Of a stretch of DNA of 64,000 bases, positions 36,363 through 45,775 are shown piece after piece. The DNA is taken from positions 1 to 64,000 of the forward strand of contig NZ_JANHDO010000006.1 in the NCBI RefSeq assembly GCF_024494575.1. Direction: 5' to 3'. The notes beneath the pieces are model-generated. The model was not told where the DNA came from. It worked only from the letters and a program-made list of their open reading frames with translations, and did not search any database. Positions within the stretch are counted from its first letter, which is position 1. Each line of letters starts with the position of its first letter. The stretch is from Halorubrum salinum. GTDB taxonomy: Archaea > Halobacteriota > Halobacteria > Halobacteriales > Haloferacaceae. The position numbers and the translations under genes are program-made.

Positions 36363-38654
36363 TCACTCGTCTCGCCGCGCGTACCGCTCGAAGACGTCGC
36401 CGACCGCGTCCGCCGACTCTTTGAGCCGTTCGCTGTACGCCGGGCGCTCCCACGTCGGCGGCTTGAACCCGAGAGAGGATAGCGCGCCGTCCGCGACGCC
36501 CGGAACCGCGTGCGTGAGATTCGTCGGCGCGTCGAGCGGCCGCGCCGTCCCGTCGGCGTCGGCCGGGACGTACGACGCGGCGGCGACATCGATCGACTCG
36601 AACGTCTCGTAGCCGTCGAGTCCCGCTGACCAGAAGTCGCCAAGCCGCCGCCGGCGGCTCGGGTCGGCAACGTTGAGCAGCTGCCACGGGATCCGGAGCT
36701 CGATCGCGTCGCTCGACGGGGCGACGTGGACATCCGCGAGCGAGTCGTAGTCCGACGTCTTGGGATTGCCGTTACCGTAGCGGAGCCGCCCCGTCTCGAC
36801 CGACTCGAAGGGGACGCGCTCGTTTGCTACCGGTACAGTGTAGCCGCGGTTAATCACCAGCCAGAGCGGCGCGAACGCGCCGGGCTCGGGGTCGCGATAC
36901 CGGTCGAGATCGAAGCCAGCTGCCGTGCCGTACTCGTATGCGAAGGCGTCATAACGGGGGTATACCGTCACCCTTGAGTGGTCAGGGCCGCCAAGCCGGA
37001 CGACGAAGTCGGCGGGCGCCGCTGCGCCGACCTCGTACGGGAGCGCCCGCGCGCCGGGGTCGGTGGTCCCGACCGTGAGGAGGTAGTTGGTCGCGTTCCA
37101 GTCCAGTTCGCCGTCAAGTCCCGCGAGTTCAAGCCGGACGTTAAGGTACGCCGCGTCGCTCGTGACCCGGACCGCCGTCAGCTCGCGCGCCGCGTCGGCG
37201 CCGTCGCTGAGGCGGACCGGATCGCGTTGAGGCATCGCGGCGGTTGCGTCCCTCCACGTGCCGGGCGACCCGTCGAGCGGGACGGCGTTCGCCGGGTCGA
37301 AGGCGAGCAGTCCGAACCGCTGTTCCGGCGTCTGGACGTTCGACCAGAACGGCCGACGGTTCGGGTCCGAGAACGGCGCGAGGTTCCACGTCCGCTTGAA
37401 CCACTCGTCGTGCCAGCTGAACACGACCCCGCCCGCGGTTCCAGCCTCCTGGATGTCTTCGTACATCGCGGCGAGGATCTCGCCCTGTTCGGTCTCGGTG
37501 TGCCGGCCCTGATCACGGCCGTGAACGTCGCGCTGAGCGATGCCACGCGAGGACGGCACGCCAAACTCAGCAACGAGCAGCGGGTGGTCGGTCGCGTCGA
37601 CGAGGTCGTTCAGGTAGCCGGCGTAGCTGTTCGGCTCGCCGCGGTGGTCAACGTAGTTCACGTACGCGGGTGTCTCGTTCAACAGCGGCGGATAGTACGG
37701 GTAGACGTGGTAAGCGGCGAACGTCCCGGCATCGTACGCGTCGGTCGCGATGACCGCGTCTGGGTCGACGGAGACCGCGTCCTCGTTCAGGAACGGCTCG
37801 TAGGGGTGTTTGAGGGGGTCGGTCGTCACCCAGTTCGTGAACGCCGCGGGGCGTTGTGCGTTGTACTCGCTCGTCTCGTATGTGACCGCGGCGTCGAGGC
37901 GGGCCGCGAGCCACGCCTCGAACGGAGATCCGTCCGGCGCGGTGAGGAACTCGCCGTCGTAGCCGTCCGGCGCGTTCACCCGGTTCGTCTCGCGGACGAC
38001 CGCCGGCGGCCACTCGATGCCGATGACGTAGCCGAGGACGGCGTCGTTCACGTCCGCATCGTAGGTCCCGCTCGCGTACCCCGGTTCCGGTTCGATCGTC
38101 GTCGCGCCGTGGACGGCGTCGACGACCTGTCGCATCGAGCGGTCGAAGGCGGCCGACAGCGTGGTCGCGTCGCCGGCATCGCGGAGCGTCTCTTCGCCGA
38201 TCCAGTTGCCGTGGAGGACGTAGATGGGCTCAGCGTGCGCGCGGTTGTACGCCGCAAGCGCCCGGTAGAATGCGGGCGGGTGGACGGTGTACACGCGGAC
38301 GACGTTGACGTTCAACTCGCCCATCAGCCCCAGCCAGCGGTCGTACTCTGCCCGAGTGATCGCTGCCTCGCCGGGGAACCGGCCGGGCTTGGCCATCCCG
38401 AGGTTCACGCCGCGGACATTAATGTCGGTGAACGGGTCGTCACCGACCGCGACTTCGAACCCCGATTCACCGATCCGAACGCGACGAGGTCGGTCGTCAA
38501 CCTCTGAGGACGCCGCGTCACCGCGGAATCCACAGCCGGCAGTCCCGACCGCGCCCGCCGCTCCGACACGGCTGAGAAATCGACGTCTGCGCACACCGAG
38601 TCTCACTCGTCGAACGGATATAATGCTGGCCCAGCCGCCTCCACTCGGCTCCAT
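36363..38654 (-). CDS. Tat-exported glycoside-hydrolase-like lipoprotein
   Basis: This 763-residue protein begins with a twin-arginine signal (RRRRFLSRVG) and a lipobox-like GTAGC near residue 41, so it is probably a lipid-anchored extracellular protein. Residues about 75-430 look like a TIM-barrel glycosidase of the GH2/GH5 type: INVRGVNLGMA, NVVRVYTVHPPAFY, IGIEWPP with a candidate acid/base glutamate near 214, and PLLVAEFGVPS with a candidate nucleophile near 363. The C-terminal 300 residues look like beta-sandwich domains. It lies 81 bases downstream of the glycosyltransferase gene, so it probably trims or processes the polysaccharide made there. Exact family and substrate are unknown. 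Confidence 0.72.
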   Translation of the reverse strand: MEPSGGGWASIISVRRVRLGVRRRRFLSRVGAAGAVGTAGCGFRGDAASSEVDDRPRRVRIGESGFEVAVGDDPFTDINVRGVNLGMAKPGRFPGEAAITRAEYDRWLGLMGELNVNVVRVYTVHPPAFYRALAAYNRAHAEPIYVLHGNWIGEETLRDAGDATTLSAAFDRSMRQVVDAVHGATTIEPEPGYASGTYDADVNDAVLGYVIGIEWPPAVVRETNRVNAPDGYDGEFLTAPDGSPFEAWLAARLDAAVTYETSEYNAQRPAAFTNWVTTDPLKHPYEPFLNEDAVSVDPDAVIATDAYDAGTFAAYHVYPYYPPLLNETPAYVNYVDHRGEPNSYAGYLNDLVDATDHPLLVAEFGVPSSRGIAQRDVHGRDQGRHTETEQGEILAAMYEDIQEAGTAGGVVFSWHDEWFKRTWNLAPFSDPNRRPFWSNVQTPEQRFGLLAFDPANAVPLDGSPGTWRDATAAMPQRDPVRLSDGADAARELTAVRVTSDAAYLNVRLELAGLDGELDWNATNYLLTVGTTDPGARALPYEVGAAAPADFVVRLGGPDHSRVTVYPRYDAFAYEYGTAAGFDLDRYRDPEPGAFAPLWLVINRGYTVPVANERVPFESVETGRLRYGNGNPKTSDYDSLADVHVAPSSDAIELRIPWQLLNVADPSRRRRLGDFWSAGLDGYETFESIDVAAASYVPADADGTARPLDAPTNLTHAVPGVADGALSSLGFKPPTWERPAYSERLKESADAVGDVFERYARRDE

Positions 38655-38735
38655 CCCGACTGCGGTACACGGGAGTCACAGAGGAATAACAGGGAACCTC
38701 CGACTTCTGTCGGGGGAGGTTGTCAAAAGACCGCT

Positions 38736-40139
38736 CTACTCTTGTTCGAGTCCCACGCGCGTCATTTCTCCCCACGAGGTGTCACCCCGGAGAAACTGGA
38801 CGAGTCCCTTCCACGCGATGAACGCCTTCCATTGTCTGAACAATACGTTTTCGACCACGCCGTAGAACAAAATTCCGAGGATATCACGCGGGTGGACGTA
38901 TTGCCGGAATCCATACACCTCGCTGAACGCGCTGAGCCACGACATAAGCGTCCCGAGACCGACGGCGACGGCGACAAACAACAAAAAGAAGGGGCCATTA
39001 AGCAGCCCGAGCAGAAACGCGATCGGGACGAGCAGATATCCGAGTCCCTCGATCAGCGGGCCGAAAAACTCGACGAGGACAAAAAAGGGGAGCGCGACGA
39101 GTCCGATGACACCGTACTTTGGCCGGCCGATCATCCTACGATGTAACAGGAGGGATTCGATCAATCCCCGGTACCATCGGCTCCGCTGGCGGCCGAGCAC
39201 TTGTCGGGATTCCGGCACCTCAGTCCAGACAACGGCATCAGGGACGAACTCCACTCGGTACGCCTCGTTGAGGTCGCCAAAATGACGGTGGAGCCGGACG
39301 ACAAGTTCCATATCCTCAGTGATCGTGTCAGTCGAGTAGCCGCCGATTTCGCGGACTGCGTTCGTTCGAAACAGTCCGAATGCGCCCGAAACGATTAGCA
39401 GGCTCTTCATTACACTCAGTCCGATCCGACCGGCAAGGAACGCTCGGAGATACTCCATCGTCTGAAGATTGACCAGCGCTGACCCTGACAGACGGACGCG
39501 TTCGACAACGCCGTCACGGATCGTACAGCCGTTCGCGACCCTGACCGTGCCGCCGGTTGCGATCATCTGCTCAGGATCACGGAGGAATGGCCGGACAATC
39601 TCGATGAGGCCGCTCCGTTCGATCACCGTATCGGCATCGATCGCACAGAACAACGGTTGGTCAGTGAAAAACACGCCAGCGTTGAGCGCGTCTGCCTTCC
39701 CACCGTTTTCCTTGTCGACGACGACGAGATCGGCGTCAGACGCGCGGTAGACATCTCGGATCGGCTCACAGGGGATCTCAACGGGGTACTCAGCGTCGAC
39801 CCGTTCGAGATCGAATGCGTTTCGGAGCTGATCGAGCGTGTCGTCGGTCGACCCATCGTTGACAGCGACGATCTCAAAGTCTGGATACTCAACGCTCAAC
39901 AGCGACCGAACGCTGGACGCGACAACCGGCCCCTCGTTGTACGCCGGCAAGACAATCGCGATCCCCGGAATCACCGGACTTTCGTGGATGTCGTAGGCCG
40001 GGGTGACGCGCTGCTCGCGGCGGTTCTGCCGGATCCCAACGAGCGCCGCGAGGTGTATCAACAAGTAGCTGCCGTTGATCAGGACAAAATAGCTGACGAA
40101 GAACCAGGTGCTCGCCGTGAGGAGCGTGTCTACGACCAT
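38736..40139 (-). CDS. Processive family 2 glycosyltransferase (membrane polysaccharide synthase)
   Basis: This 467-residue protein starts at the ATG at 40139. A transmembrane helix (WFFVSYFVLINGSYLLIHLAA) precedes a GT-A domain. It has GIAIVLPAYNEG, the nucleotide-binding NDGSTDD, the metal-binding DAD in CAIDADTV, TEDMEL (catalytic base region) and QRSRWYRG, the Q/RxxRW motif of processive beta-glycan synthases such as cellulose, chitin and PgaC-type enzymes. Three or four C-terminal helices follow. It overlaps the HEAT-repeat gene by ten bases. The likely product is an extracellular beta-linked polysaccharide; the sugar cannot be read from the sequence. Confidence 0.85.
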   Translation of the reverse strand: MVVDTLLTASTWFFVSYFVLINGSYLLIHLAALVGIRQNRREQRVTPAYDIHESPVIPGIAIVLPAYNEGPVVASSVRSLLSVEYPDFEIVAVNDGSTDDTLDQLRNAFDLERVDAEYPVEIPCEPIRDVYRASDADLVVVDKENGGKADALNAGVFFTDQPLFCAIDADTVIERSGLIEIVRPFLRDPEQMIATGGTVRVANGCTIRDGVVERVRLSGSALVNLQTMEYLRAFLAGRIGLSVMKSLLIVSGAFGLFRTNAVREIGGYSTDTITEDMELVVRLHRHFGDLNEAYRVEFVPDAVVWTEVPESRQVLGRQRSRWYRGLIESLLLHRRMIGRPKYGVIGLVALPFFVLVEFFGPLIEGLGYLLVPIAFLLGLLNGPFFLLFVAVAVGLGTLMSWLSAFSEVYGFRQYVHPRDILGILFYGVVENVLFRQWKAFIAWKGLVQFLRGDTSWGEMTRVGLEQE

Positions 40140-41212
40140 GCAGCGGAAACACCCCACATCCGTCGACGTCGTCCAACCGCCTCGTCGGCGAGCACCCAAT
40201 CAACGAACGGGGCTAACCACGCCGGCGAGTTCGTGACGTCGGTTCGCGGGTGCGACATGTGAGCCCTCGCGAGTGCAAGGCCATCAGTCTCGTCGGCCGT
40301 TGCGATCGCCCAGCGGAGCCACGCCGCGGACCGATCCGTGTTCCACGACGAGAGCAGCAAATAAACGTCGCGGCGGACGGCGACTTCGGAGTCTTCAAGC
40401 AGCGTACCGATATCAATCTGCGACTGATACGCGCCTCGCCAGCCGTGGCGTTCGACAACGCCAACAGCAGCTGCCCTGACCCGCGGTGAGGTGTGAGTGA
40501 GAAGCGGTGGCAGCCAGTCAAGACGGCCGTGTACATCCCCAATATTACAGTATCGAAGGACGATGAGCACTTGGACGAGCAACCCCTCATCCCAGCTGTC
40601 TGCCTCCTCGGCGAGTCTCGTCAGAAGCGGCGTCTCGATCCCGTTGTTGAGTCGATAGAGCGTGTCCAACCCGAACGCTGTAAGCGACTCGCTGTCAACG
40701 ATCAGGTTGGTTCCGATCGCACTCGCGTCCGGATGATCGCTCTCGTAAAGCACCCGCGCGGCGCCAGCTCGGAGTTGAGGCGTCGTCATCCCCGACGAGG
40801 TGAGCCGGTCGGGGTCGACCGGTTCCTTCAGTAGTGCAAGCCACGTGAGCGCGCGGAATGGGTGACGGCCTCGATCGACGTTGCGCATGGCCTGGTCTAA
40901 GATCCCAATCGCTGATGCGAGTTCGCGAAGCCGGCTGTGTTCGGTTCCGCGCAACTTCCGGAGATACTCGTCGAGCAGAACTCTGAGGCGGTCGCGCTCC
41001 ACCCGTGAGAGCGTCACTATCCAGCCATTCCAGTCCGGATCGTCCGCGAACAGCCGCTCAAATAGCTCCAACCGAAGGTCGGTCTGAACGCGTTCGCTAC
41101 GCCCCTGGATGTAGTATATCCAGACGGACGCTCCCAGCGTCAGGACACCGACGCCAATTGCAAGGAGCGCGATCGCTCCGGCGGTCCAAATAAGTACTGT
41201 GTTGGCGATCAT
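40130..41212 (-). CDS. Membrane-anchored HEAT-repeat protein
   Basis: This 360-residue protein has one N-terminal transmembrane helix (WTAGAIALLAIGVGVLTLGAS) and a long cytoplasmic helical-repeat region. HEAT-like repeats are visible from about residue 140, for example LRAGAARVLYE, VLRYCNIGDV, SPRVRAAAVGVVERHG and SEVAVRRDVYLLLSSW. Such solenoids are protein-interaction scaffolds. It overlaps the glycosyltransferase gene and follows a CheY-like regulator by 54 bases, so it may link the regulator to the synthase, much as accessory subunits do in bacterial exopolysaccharide machines. That role is inference. Confidence 0.72.
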   Translation of the reverse strand: MIANTVLIWTAGAIALLAIGVGVLTLGASVWIYYIQGRSERVQTDLRLELFERLFADDPDWNGWIVTLSRVERDRLRVLLDEYLRKLRGTEHSRLRELASAIGILDQAMRNVDRGRHPFRALTWLALLKEPVDPDRLTSSGMTTPQLRAGAARVLYESDHPDASAIGTNLIVDSESLTAFGLDTLYRLNNGIETPLLTRLAEEADSWDEGLLVQVLIVLRYCNIGDVHGRLDWLPPLLTHTSPRVRAAAVGVVERHGWRGAYQSQIDIGTLLEDSEVAVRRDVYLLLSSWNTDRSAAWLRWAIATADETDGLALARAHMSHPRTDVTNSPAWLAPFVDWVLADEAVGRRRRMWGVSAAWS

Positions 41213-41266
41213 CGGGGCTGCCTCATTTGGGTCATTTGTGCGTTCGTCGGGGTCATCGGAACCGAC

Positions 41267-41635
41267 TCATCGGAGTCGGCTGCTGACGCGAGCAACCAAT
41301 TCATTCGGACTGAACGGTTTCGTCATGTAATCGGTCGCACCGCGTTCGAATCCCTCGACGACGTGCTCTTCCCGTCCGCGAGAGGTCAACATAATCACCG
41401 GGACTGACGAAAGGCTGTCGGCCTCACGGACCCGCTCGAGTACCTGCAGTCCCGTGAGTCCGGGCATCATGATATCGAGGACAATCAAGTCCGGGGGGTC
41501 GCTCGATTCAAGATACTCCCAACACTCTCGGCCGTTCTCGAACGCGGTCACAGACCGGTCACCGCCGCTCAGTTTGAACTCAACGATATCCCGGATTGTA
41601 TCATCGTCGTCAGCGATGACGATTTCGTGTGTCAT
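41267..41635 (-). CDS. CheY-like stand-alone response regulator
   Basis: This 122-residue protein is one complete receiver domain: the acidic cluster DDDD at residues 9-12, the phosphoacceptor D54 in IVLDIMMPG, the conserved MLTSRG switch and the lysine near 106 (YMTKPFSP). The start is the ATG at 41635; the longer frame reads into the kinase gene. It lies between a histidine kinase (46 bases upstream) and the HEAT-glycosyltransferase genes (54 bases downstream), all on the same strand, so it probably controls the polysaccharide machinery through protein contact rather than DNA binding. Confidence 0.88.
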   Translation of the reverse strand: MTHEIVIADDDDTIRDIVEFKLSGGDRSVTAFENGRECWEYLESSDPPDLIVLDIMMPGLTGLQVLERVREADSLSSVPVIMLTSRGREEHVVEGFERGATDYMTKPFSPNELVARVSSRLR

Positions 41636-41681
41636 ATCGTTCTCACGACGTATTCGTGAGTATCCGCGTCCACACAATTCA

Positions 41682-43733
41682 TTAACCTTCCGTCTCCGGC
41701 ATGGAGGTAGTCGTTCCCGTCGCTCCGTCGGTTCGGATTTCGAATCGGGCACCGCCTGCCGTGTTCGGGATCGCAAGCTCCCACCCGTGCGCCTCGATGA
41801 TGTCGGTCACGCTGCTTAGGCCGATTCCGGTTCCCTTCGCCGAACGGGTTTTTCCGAGCTTGAGCACGTCGTCGCGCGCACCCTCAGGAAGTCCGGGACC
41901 GTCATCGACGACATAGAACCCACCAGCATCTAGTGGGCCAACCTCCACGTCGACCTCCGACCCGGCGTGTTCGACGCTGTTGCGGAACAGGTTTCCGAAC
42001 AGTTGGAGCAGCCGCGTCTCATCGGCGTCTATTTGTCCGAGGTCGCCGGCGATCGAGAGCGTCGCCTCCGGTGCGTCGACGTACGACCATGCCTCTGTGA
42101 CAACACTTGCTACAGAGAGGGTGCGAGGCTCAACGGCTGTGCGCTGGCCGCGGGCGATATCAAGCAGTTCGTTGATAAGTCCTTGCATCCGGTTGTGGGA
42201 GTTCTTCACCCGGTCAAAATGAGCGCTCTCGTGCGTTTCGCGAGCGATTTCGAGGAATCCGACCGCCCCAGCGAGGGGGTTCCGCAGGTCGTGGGCTACC
42301 AGGTGGGCGAACTCCTCGAGCTGTTTGTTCTGTCGTTGGAGTGCTTCGCCACGCCTCGCGAGCGATTCTTGCTGGTCAACATTAATGAGAGCGTTTGTGA
42401 CGAGCTCGCCAAGGAGTGTGAGACTCTCGATGTCGATGCCTTCGAACGTGCGGGGCTCCGTTGCCCCGTTCACGATCACTCCACGATGGCCAAGCGGGAT
42501 GTGGATCTCTGACCGTAACGGCGTGTCCGGGTTATGTGGGTCCGTCTCATCGGCGAGGTCCTCATACCACCGAACCTCCTTTGTGTCAAAGCTTTCCCAC
42601 ACGAGTGCCTCGCCCCGCTCGAAGACAGGCGTCTCCTCGATAAGCTCGCGGGCGTTCTCCGTCGCTGCCAGCGGCTGGAGTGAGTCCGTCGCCTCATCAT
42701 ACTGCCAGCAGGCCGTTATTGGCAGGTCAAATAGTTCGGCAGCGGCATCAACCGCAATCTGGGCGACTGCTAGCTTTGACTCGGCCAGCATCAGATTCTC
42801 GCTCACCTCGTGAAGTCGACGAAGCACCCGTTCGGTCCGCTGCCGTTCGAGGTTGTGGCCGGCCCAGAGCCCGAGCAACCGAACGAACTCACGTTCATTC
42901 GGTGAAAACGACCGGTCACGGGCATCTGCCGCGGCGAAACAGAACGTTCCATGTAATGCTCCGTTGACCGGGACCTTTGTGCCGATGTAACAGCTGATTC
43001 CGGACTCCACGTACGTTGGGTCATCTGCCCCGAGGTCCGTTTCAGCATCTTGGATCGCCACTGGGTCGTCGCTTGTGACCGTCAGCCGACAGTACGACGA
43101 TTTTAGTGGCATCGATGTATTTTCGAGCCCGTCAAACCCGACAACCCGGTCAAAACGCTGGGTCTCTCCGTCGACAGACGACAAGTAGCCGATCGGGAGA
43201 TCGAGAAACTCACAGCCAACCTCGAGCGCTTGCTCGATTTTCTCTTCGGCACTCAGTTCGGTGTTGACATCAGCTTGGTACAGCCGGTAGAGAGCCACCT
43301 GCTGTCGTTCGAGGGTTTCGAGCGCACGCTCGCGGTCCGTCACGTCACGAACAGTGCCGACAACCCCGTTACCACCACCCGATCCCTGCCGCCCGCAGAG
43401 CCGCAGTTCTAGTTTTGACCCGCTCGTCGTCTCGACTGTCATTCGATACTCGCGTTGTGTGCCCTCGCGGAGGATCTCTAGTGCCTCGACAAATCGATCA
43501 TACTCTCCCGCGTCGATCGCCCGGACATCAACGAGCCGGTCGAATGTCGCGCCAACTAATGTTTCGCGATCGATCCCGACGAACGACTCGATCGCGGCGT
43601 TAACGTACGTGATCGTATCGTCGTCGTTAAGCACGAACACGCCATCGGTCATCGTCTCGACGACCGATTTGAAGCGATCCGATGGAGCTCCGTCCGAGGG
43701 TCCAGCTGCGTCGGCAGACTCTTCGGATGTCAT
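41682..43733 (-). CDS. Sensor histidine kinase: PAS, GAF, GAF, kinase
   Basis: This 683-residue soluble kinase starts at the ATG at 43733; the extension to 43859 is arginine-rich and unlikely. A PAS domain spans about 18-130. GAF domains follow at about 150-300 (with SYCRLTV and ISCYIGTKVPV) and 310-455. The HisKA motif VAHDLRNPLAGAVG has its histidine near 481. The ATPase domain shows LFGNLFRNSVEHAG, DDGPGLP and GTGIGLSSV. It directly precedes a CheY-like regulator, so the pair forms a two-component system placed at the head of the polysaccharide cluster. Confidence 0.87.
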   Translation of the reverse strand: MTSEESADAAGPSDGAPSDRFKSVVETMTDGVFVLNDDDTITYVNAAIESFVGIDRETLVGATFDRLVDVRAIDAGEYDRFVEALEILREGTQREYRMTVETTSGSKLELRLCGRQGSGGGNGVVGTVRDVTDRERALETLERQQVALYRLYQADVNTELSAEEKIEQALEVGCEFLDLPIGYLSSVDGETQRFDRVVGFDGLENTSMPLKSSYCRLTVTSDDPVAIQDAETDLGADDPTYVESGISCYIGTKVPVNGALHGTFCFAAADARDRSFSPNEREFVRLLGLWAGHNLERQRTERVLRRLHEVSENLMLAESKLAVAQIAVDAAAELFDLPITACWQYDEATDSLQPLAATENARELIEETPVFERGEALVWESFDTKEVRWYEDLADETDPHNPDTPLRSEIHIPLGHRGVIVNGATEPRTFEGIDIESLTLLGELVTNALINVDQQESLARRGEALQRQNKQLEEFAHLVAHDLRNPLAGAVGFLEIARETHESAHFDRVKNSHNRMQGLINELLDIARGQRTAVEPRTLSVASVVTEAWSYVDAPEATLSIAGDLGQIDADETRLLQLFGNLFRNSVEHAGSEVDVEVGPLDAGGFYVVDDGPGLPEGARDDVLKLGKTRSAKGTGIGLSSVTDIIEAHGWELAIPNTAGGARFEIRTDGATGTTTSMPETEG

Positions 43734-43982
43734 CGGGCTTGTCTTCCGGCTCTCATCCGCTCGGCGCTCGAAACGTTGGGGAATCGACCTTGATGATTGT
43801 TCACTATGGGCGTGATCACGGACTCTTGGTATAAAATGTGTTGACATATTGACTGACACCTCTTCCGCGTGTATGCGGAGGAGAAGGTCAATCAGAGTGT
43901 CCTACTTCCACATCTTCGAGGTCGTGAGAACGAATGTTTCACCACGACCAGATTAGGCGTTCACATTAAACGTGTATATTGG

Positions 43983-44357
43983 TCAATCAGTAGCTTGAGA
44001 TATCTGGTTGCGACACTCGCGTATGAATCGGGTGAAGTTGCGACCAACATCCTGTTCCATAGAAATAAAGATCAGGCCCTCAGAGGGATAGTGTAACTGG
44101 ACAATAAGGCCTGCCTCCAGCAAGTGGAGACTGGCCTCCGGTTCGCCCATCCCTTCGTCGATTAGCTGGAAGTTGTGTTTAATTTCTTGTGGAGTGCTAA
44201 TGAAGTTATTAAGTATATCACCAGAATACTTTTCATTCAAATCATCGCGGACAAATATCATCTCAATATTGTTGGCTGAGTAGACTCCCACGGCACGTAA
44301 CGAATTACCCAGACGGGTCTGGCAGAACTCAGTCAACCGGGATGCTTGTTTCTTCAT
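43983..44357 (-). CDS. Small haloarchaeal protein of unknown function
   Basis: This 124-residue protein has a helical N-terminus (KKQASRLTEFCQTRLG), a central FVRDDLNEKYSGDILNNFIS segment and a strand-rich C-terminal half (GLIVQLHYPSEGLIFISMEQDVG) ending in a helix with FTRFIRECRNQI. The pattern, with the RDDL motif followed by strands and a Phe-x-x-x-Cys helix, resembles a small haloarchaeal family I believe is DUF7522, often found near signalling genes. No catalytic motif is visible. It stands alone between two kinases on the same strand. Confidence 0.65.
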   Translation of the reverse strand: MKKQASRLTEFCQTRLGNSLRAVGVYSANNIEMIFVRDDLNEKYSGDILNNFISTPQEIKHNFQLIDEGMGEPEASLHLLEAGLIVQLHYPSEGLIFISMEQDVGRNFTRFIRECRNQISQATD

Positions 44358-44461
44358 ACGACATTATCCCGGAGTAACGTGGTAAATCTGTGGTCGGTAT
44401 TGACTGTATTCTGGTCAGATTAGCTGCTCTGGGTTCTACCAGAACCAGTTGAACGCGTTGT

Positions 44462-44503
44462 TCAGAACTCGAATCGTGCGCCACCTTCGGTGCTCTCTGT
44501 CAG
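44462..44503 (-). pseudogene. C-terminal scrap of another histidine kinase
   Basis: Just past the stop of the kinase at 44510, the same strand encodes LTESTEGGARFEF then a stop. This matches the terminal ATPase strand of the HisKA kinases in this window (for example ITEGTRDGARFEI and IIEGTDGGARFEI). The neighbouring kinase belongs to a different subfamily with its own ending. The scrap is therefore probably what remains of a second kinase gene lost by deletion. Confidence 0.6.
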
Positions 44504-44509
44504 GGGAAG

Positions 44510-45709
44510 TCAAGCGTGTGGGAGCTGCATCCGGACAATCGTCCCGGTTGGCTCGTTTGCCTCGAATGACACCGTCCCATCCGAGGCATCGACCACCCAT
44601 TTGATGAACCACAGACCGACGCCCTGTCCGTGGGTGAGCGAGTCCTCCGCGGCTCGCTCGAGCGCTCTGAGTTCAATCTCGGGAATCCCCGGCCCGGTAT
44701 CAGCAACCTCGACGGTGACCCGGTCGGCCGCCGCGTGGACGTTGACACGTACTGTCAATTCGGGGTCGGCGGCGTGGACAAACGCATTATGGAGCACTTC
44801 GACGATAGCCGACCCGATGAGTGGATGTGCCGCGACAGGAGCTGTGTCTGGCATCTCAAGCGTCACCTGATCGGGCGTGGAGACCACGGCGTCGGTGGTA
44901 AGAAACATCCGGATCAAGGCGGCAACGTCGATGGTTGTTGTTTCGGACCCGAACAGCCCCTCCGAATCGAGCTGAATCAGTTTCTCGGTGTGGGTTCGAA
45001 GCCGATCGAGGGCTGCTGTCGCTCGACGGTACCAGTCGCGACTCTGGTCGGTGTCGAGATCTGCTTCGACGAACTCTAGCCCGCCGAGCGCGATGTTCAA
45101 CTCGTTGCGGACGTTGTGCCGTAACACCCGATTGAGGACGCGCAGCCGTTGGTTGAGCTGTCTGGACTGTCGATACTCTGCTTCGAGCGACTGCTGATAG
45201 GTAGCTAATGAATCGAACCCGAAGCCGATCGGGACTCCCACGATCGCCCCGGCACTCATCGCAGCGGAGAACCCGAACAGCCAATCGAAAGTAACCTGCA
45301 GTTCGCCAGCCTCTAAGACCAGCACCAAGGCGACCGTCCCCGTCGCAATAGCCATTAACAAAACCGCCATCAGTACGCCAGCCGCCTGCTTCGCCGCCGG
45401 CCGGGACGCGAGGGTCGTCCAATAGCCACATACTGCAAGGAACACCGCTGTGACCCCTGGAATCACCGCTTGCAGGATCTCAACCCGCGGAGCTCCTGTG
45501 ATTGGAAACTGGATCACAGCCAGCACACCGAACCCGAGTGACAGCGCATACAGGACGACCGGCGCCGGAGCAGGAATCAAGTCGTAGCCAGCGACAAACT
45601 CCTCCAACAGCCGACGTGCGAGGCGCTCCCGGCGTGGCAGGGCTTTATACGATTGCCCTGACTCGGGGCGCGATTGGTCGGACCCCGCAGCCGGATCGTC
45701 TGACCCCAT
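44510..45709 (-). CDS. Membrane histidine kinase without PAS or GAF
   Basis: This 399-residue protein has about five hydrophobic helices in residues 45-165 (VVLYALSLGFGVLAVIQF, VIPGVTAVFLAVCGYW, AAGVLLMAVLLMAIATGTVAL split by charged turns). The phosphoacceptor motif RVLRHNVRNELNIALGG follows, with the histidine near 197. The ATPase domain carries VEVLHNAFVHAAD, DTGPGIP and GQGVGLWFI. The sensor is probably the membrane part itself. No cognate regulator is next to it. Downstream lies a scrap of a different kinase. Confidence 0.85.
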   Translation of the reverse strand: MGSDDPAAGSDQSRPESGQSYKALPRRERLARRLLEEFVAGYDLIPAPAPVVLYALSLGFGVLAVIQFPITGAPRVEILQAVIPGVTAVFLAVCGYWTTLASRPAAKQAAGVLMAVLLMAIATGTVALVLVLEAGELQVTFDWLFGFSAAMSAGAIVGVPIGFGFDSLATYQQSLEAEYRQSRQLNQRLRVLNRVLRHNVRNELNIALGGLEFVEADLDTDQSRDWYRRATAALDRLRTHTEKLIQLDSEGLFGSETTTIDVAALIRMFLTTDAVVSTPDQVTLEMPDTAPVAAHPLIGSAIVEVLHNAFVHAADPELTVRVNVHAAADRVTVEVADTGPGIPEIELRALERAAEDSLTHGQGVGLWFIKWVVDASDGTVSFEANEPTGTIVRMQLPHA

Positions 45710-45775
45710 ACTGTCTTGTCACCAACCCACCCATAAAAGGATGGGCTTGTCGGTGGACTCCCGTTCTAACCGACG

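Noticed and set aside
36978-38507. 509-codon plus-strand frame opposite the glycosidase-like gene
   Set aside because: Composition is Arg/Val repeats typical of antisense frames in high-GC DNA; the minus frame has a Tat signal and catalytic motifs.
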